Shown in pieces: positions 5,568 through 8,474 of a DNA stretch of 8,474 nucleotides (position 1 is its first letter; every line of letters begins with the position of its first letter). The position numbers were made by a program, and so were the translations under genes. Where the stretch lies: contig JAPYSD010000123.1 of NCBI GenBank assembly GCA_029936705.1, positions 1-8,474 on the forward strand, written 5' to 3'. The notes beneath the pieces are model-generated. The model saw only the letters and a program-made list of their open reading frames with translations, searched no databases and was not told the origin of the DNA. Source of the stretch: Croceicoccus sp. GTDB taxonomy: Bacteria; Pseudomonadota; Alphaproteobacteria; Sphingomonadales; Sphingomonadaceae.

Positions 5568-7143
5568 CGTTCTGCGACGTCCTTGCGATGGCGGCCAGAG
5601 CCTTGAGGTCGAAGGCATCGAGGCAGGCGCGCATCTCTTCAGCCACGGGCATTGCGGCGGGATCAGATGCGGCGATCGCGTCGATCTGGCTTTCGATGCC
5701 GCGCACGTTGCCGCTGCGGACCAGTCTCTCGATCTCGGCAAAATGGGGGCGGGTCAGCGCGGGCAGGCGCGGCTTGGCGGCTGGACCTTCAGCGCTGCCG
5801 CCGCCGATTGTTCGCAAGCCGGAACCGGTCCATTCGATCCACAACTGGGCCGATATAACATCGAGCAAGGTACTGAATTCAAACGGTTTCAGCAGGAACA
5901 TGTCGTTCGCCTCGCTGCCATCGCCGCCGGGGTTCTGGTCGTGCGCATTGGCCGACAGCATTACGATGCTCATGGTCGTGCCATGGGCGCGGCGCAGGGC
6001 GTCGGTGACATCCCACCCCGAACCTCCAGGCATGGCGATGTCGAGCAGGACGAGGTCGGGCACGCTGTCGCCCGCGATGGCAATGGCGGTATCGGCGTCG
6101 CTTGCCATCAGCACGTTGAAGCCCAGCGGTTCGAGCAGGCTGGCCAGCAGCGATCGCTGCGCCTCGTCATCGTCGACGACCAGGATCGTTCGGCGACGGC
6201 CCGAATAGCCGGTGATGACCGTGGTCGGGGTGGTGTCTGCGGAATGCGATTGCGGCTGGGACAACATCAGCCGCACCGTGAAACGCGATCCGGCGCCGGG
6301 CTCGCTCTCGACGCGGATCTCTCCACCCATGACCTGCACCAGCGCGCGGGTGATGGACAGGCCCAGCCCAATGCCGGGGCGGGGCGTCGGCAGGCTTTCG
6401 CTGCGGCTGTGGAACGGGTCGAAGATATGGTCGATGTCGCCCGGCGCGATGCCGATGCCGGTGTCCGCCACCTCGAACGTCGCGATGTCGTTGCGGTACG
6501 ATACGGTCAGCGTAACTTCGCCGCTGTCGGTGAACTTGATCGCGTTCGACACCAGGTTGATCAGCACCTGGCGCAGGCGCTTCTGATCGCCGCGCACGAA
6601 TTCGGGCAGGACCGTGGGGCAATCGAGCCGGAAGTTCAGCCCCTTGGCCTCTGCCTGCGGTTCGAACATGTCGATCACCTGTTCCAGCAGCGCGGGGAAC
6701 CGTATTGCCTCGCGCTGGATGCGCACGGCCCCGCTTTCGACATGCGAGAGGTCGAGCAGCCCTTCGACCAGGCTGGTCAGATGTTCGGAACTGCGGCGAA
6801 TGATCCGCGCGGCGTGGAGCGCATTGCGTCCTTCATTGCGTTCCAGCAGCTGGGCGTAGCCATAGATCGAATTGAGCGGCGAGCGGATTTCATGGCTCGC
6901 GCTGGCGAGGAAGCGGCTCTTGGCATCGTTCGCGGCCACGGCGGCGGTTTTCGCGCGCTCGATCTCGGCGCGCTCGTCCTCAAGCTGCGCAATCCGCCGC
7001 TTCAGCGCTTCACGCTCCGCGGCAATGCGGTCGGGACTGCCCAGCGCCTGGGACATCCGCGTCAGCAATCGGGCCAGCGCATGTTTCATCGCACGCGACC
7101 GGTCGCTGGACAGGCGTTGCGGTGAGAGCGCCGCACCGGTCAT
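5557..7143 (-). CDS. Soluble hybrid histidine kinase without recognisable input domain
   Basis: The protein has 528 residues. Residues 35-75 form a charged coiled coil, with no transmembrane helix or PAS/GAF domain ahead of the kinase core. The dimerisation domain carries the phospho-accepting His84 in ASASHEIRSPLNSI. The ATP-binding domain shows the N box (QVLINLVSNAIKFT, Asn196 and Asn200), G1 box DTGIGI at 227, F box FDPFH and G2 box GIGLGLSI (257-264). A receiver domain follows at about 318-436 with Asp324, Asp325, phosphoacceptor Asp368 (LVLLDIAMPG) and Lys419. The last about 70 residues form a helical tail, not clearly an Hpt domain because I see no phospho-histidine motif. ATG 7143 overlaps the allophanate hydrolase stop as ATGA, and the gene overlaps the response regulator start by 11 nt. 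It probably senses a cytoplasmic cue or acts through a partner. Confidence 0.95.
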   Translation of the reverse strand: MTGAALSPQRLSSDRSRAMKHALARLLTRMSQALGSPDRIAAEREALKRRIAQLEDERAEIERAKTAAVAANDAKSRFLASASHEIRSPLNSIYGYAQLLERNEGRNALHAARIIRRSSEHLTSLVEGLLDLSHVESGAVRIQREAIRFPALLEQVIDMFEPQAEAKGLNFRLDCPTVLPEFVRGDQKRLRQVLINLVSNAIKFTDSGEVTLTVSYRNDIATFEVADTGIGIAPGDIDHIFDPFHSRSESLPTPRPGIGLGLSITRALVQVMGGEIRVESEPGAGSRFTVRLMLSQPQSHSADTTPTTVITGYSGRRRTILVVDDDEAQRSLLASLLEPLGFNVLMASDADTAIAIAGDSVPDLVLLDIAMPGGSGWDVTDALRRAHGTTMSIVMLSANAHDQNPGGDGSEANDMFLLKPFEFSTLLDVISAQLWIEWTGSGLRTIGGGSAEGPAAKPRLPALTRPHFAEIERLVRSGNVRGIESQIDAIAASDPAAMPVAEEMRACLDAFDLKALAAIARTSQNDAV

Positions 7144-8474
7144 CCCCCCGCGATGAAGGCGCGCCAGCCGCCCAGGTGGGTGATGTCCTGCGCTCCCTCG
7201 GTCGCGCGCGGTTCGGACACGAAGCCCTTGACGCTCGAACCGTCGGACAGCGTCACCGTGCCGATGGCGAGCGGTGCGGGCACCTCGGCGGTGAAGCTGC
7301 CGAAGGATTCCATGTCGAGTTCGTAGACCTCGACCTTGATGGCGGCGCCGTCCTCGCTGTGGACCAGCGCGGGCTTGGGCGGCGTGCTGTTGGCGATGGC
7401 ATAGAGGCGGTAATTCGGCGCAGTCTCGAACGCGCCGACGAATGTCGCATCGCGCGAGGTGAGCTGCCAGTGCAGCGGCATGTCCTTGAGATGCGCGCCG
7501 ACGACGGCCAGTTTCACGCGTTCCATGTTGTCCTCCATATCGAGCGGGGGAAGCGCGGGCAGGTCTGCCGCGTCCAGATAGGTTTCCGCCGCGTCCATCA
7601 GCGCGCGGTCGGTGTCGGCGGGTCCGATCAGCGTGATGCCGAAACCGGTGCCGTTCATGCGCATGCCCGCAGGCACGGCAATCGCCGCCATGTCGAGCAG
7701 GTTCACGAAATTGGTATAGCGGCCCAGATTGCTGTTAAGCGCGATCGGCGCAGCCTCAAGCTCTCGGACCCGGTAGGTCGTGCCGGTGGTGGGGAAGGCC
7801 AGCATGTCGATGCCGTCCCACATCATGTCGGCATGGCGCTTCAGATCGACGAGGCGGTAGATGCCGTTCCACAAGTCGACCGCCTTCATGTCGAGCCCGG
7901 CTTCCACGATGCTGCGCACCGTCGGATCGATGGCGTCGGGGTCGGTTTGCAGCAGCGTCTCGACCGCGGCGGTGCGTTCGGCCACCCACGGCCCGCCATA
8001 AAGCAATTGCGCGGCTTCGAGCAGCGGCTCGATATCGATCTCGACCAGTTCGGCGCCTTGGGACAGGGCTGCCAGCGCGCGGTCGTAGAGATATTCGGCC
8101 TGCGTATCGCCAAAGAACACGCGCTGGTGGGGAAGGGGCACGCCGATGCGCTTCGGGGCCAGCGCGCGGTCGGCCAGCGGCTTGGACCACGGGTCCTGCG
8201 CGTCGAACGCCGCGATGCTTTCGTCCACCCGGCGCGCATCGCCGACATTATCGGTGAACACGGTGATGCAATCGATGCTGCGGCACGCGGGGACCAGTCC
8301 GCGGGTGCTCCAGCGGCCCTTGCTGGGCTTGAAGCCGATCAGGTGCTGGAACGCGGCTGGCACGCGGCCCGAACCAGCGGTGTCCGTGCCCAGCGCAAAG
8401 GGCACGAGCCCAGCAGCGACCGCCACCGACGATCCCGAGCTGGACCCGCCGCTGACATAATCGCGGTTATAGAC
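7140..8474 (-). CDS. atzF: Allophanate hydrolase, C-terminal 444 residues (N-terminus outside window)
   Basis: This enzyme hydrolyses allophanate to ammonia and CO2, the second step of the ATP-dependent urea carboxylase route and the last step of s-triazine breakdown. The frame is open from the window edge. It begins with the amidase-signature serine loop YVSGGSSSGSS, then GTDTAGSGRVPAAF, which holds the catalytic serine (DTAGS) and is the typical allophanate hydrolase form. The N-terminal catalytic lysine lies beyond the edge. The amidase domain continues to about base 7530. The last about 120 residues form the C-terminal domain specific to allophanate hydrolases: VGAHLKDMPLHWQLTS, APNYRLYAI, VEVYELDMESFGSF, APLAIGTVTLSDGSSVKGF and DITHLGGWRAF. 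The two-domain layout separates it from ordinary amidases. Its stop overlaps the kinase start (ATGA), so the genes are co-translated. A urea carboxylase gene would be expected further upstream. Confidence 0.95.
   Translation of the reverse strand, partial: VYNRDYVSGGSSSGSSVAVAAGLVPFALGTDTAGSGRVPAAFQHLIGFKPSKGRWSTRGLVPACRSIDCITVFTDNVGDARRVDESIAAFDAQDPWSKPLADRALAPKRIGVPLPHQRVFFGDTQAEYLYDRALAALSQGAELVEIDIEPLLEAAQLLYGGPWVAERTAAVETLLQTDPDAIDPTVRSIVEAGLDMKAVDLWNGIYRLVDLKRHADMMWDGIDMLAFPTTGTTYRVRELEAAPIALNSNLGRYTNFVNLLDMAAIAVPAGMRMNGTGFGITLIGPADTDRALMDAAETYLDAADLPALPPLDMEDNMERVKLAVVGAHLKDMPLHWQLTSRDATFVGAFETAPNYRLYAIANSTPPKPALVHSEDGAAIKVEVYELDMESFGSFTAEVPAPLAIGTVTLSDGSSVKGFVSEPRATEGAQDITHLGGWRAFIAGG

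Noticed and set aside
4599..5606. Plus-strand open frame of 335 codons opposite the response regulator
   Set aside because: It is the antisense shadow of the receiver and LuxR domains, with no ribosome site or domain.
5275..7125. Plus-strand open frame of 616 codons opposite the kinase and regulator
   Set aside because: The minus strand encodes unmistakable kinase and receiver domains. The plus-strand product is low-complexity antisense translation in high-GC DNA.

Overview
The window reads as a GC-rich alphaproteobacterial chromosome. A sphingomonad-like genus is my guess from overall gene style, not something the sequence proves. There are two unlike halves. Bases 1 to about 2463 look like the right-hand end of an integrated element, with lower GC, a serine recombinase and an unrecognised orphan gene. 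The element ends at a 17-nt match to the 3' end of a tRNA-Ser-type gene. Bases from about 2670 onward look like ordinary chromosome, and every gene there lies on the minus strand.

Accessory part. A small membrane protein begins on the minus strand and runs off the left edge. Across the divergent gap lies a Pin/TnpR-type serine recombinase (367-921, plus strand) with all expected catalytic residues. Directly upstream of it, 245-361 shows TGTCC/GGACA ends spaced much like a three-subsite Tn3-type res site. The recombinase gene ends in a clear intrinsic terminator (929-954). A 383-residue protein of unknown function follows (1068-2219, plus strand). A gene-poor stretch of about 450 nt then holds the tRNA 3' fragment (2447-2463), which I read as an attR-type island boundary.

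Chromosomal part, in the direction of transcription from right to left. The window enters inside an allophanate hydrolase gene (atzF type, N-terminus missing). Its stop codon overlaps by 4 nt the start of a cytoplasmic hybrid histidine kinase with no recognisable input domain. The kinase gene overlaps by 11 nt a LuxR-type response regulator that carries a PAS-like middle segment. These three genes form one translationally coupled unit, linking a nitrogen-scavenging enzyme (urea carboxylase/allophanate route) to phosphorelay signalling. After a 183-nt gap with a possible promoter and an 8-bp inverted repeat comes a membrane-bound fatty acid hydroxylase/sterol desaturase family protein (3462-4463). 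It is followed by a cluster of hairpins, including an intrinsic terminator with a UUCG tetraloop. The last gene is a two-span membrane protein with an acidic linker, of unknown function (2670-3326).

The most interesting items are the inferred island boundary, the res-like array, the orphan 383-residue protein lying between recombinase and att-like site, and the hydrolase-kinase-regulator unit. No CRISPR array, complete tRNA, rRNA or insertion sequence was seen.
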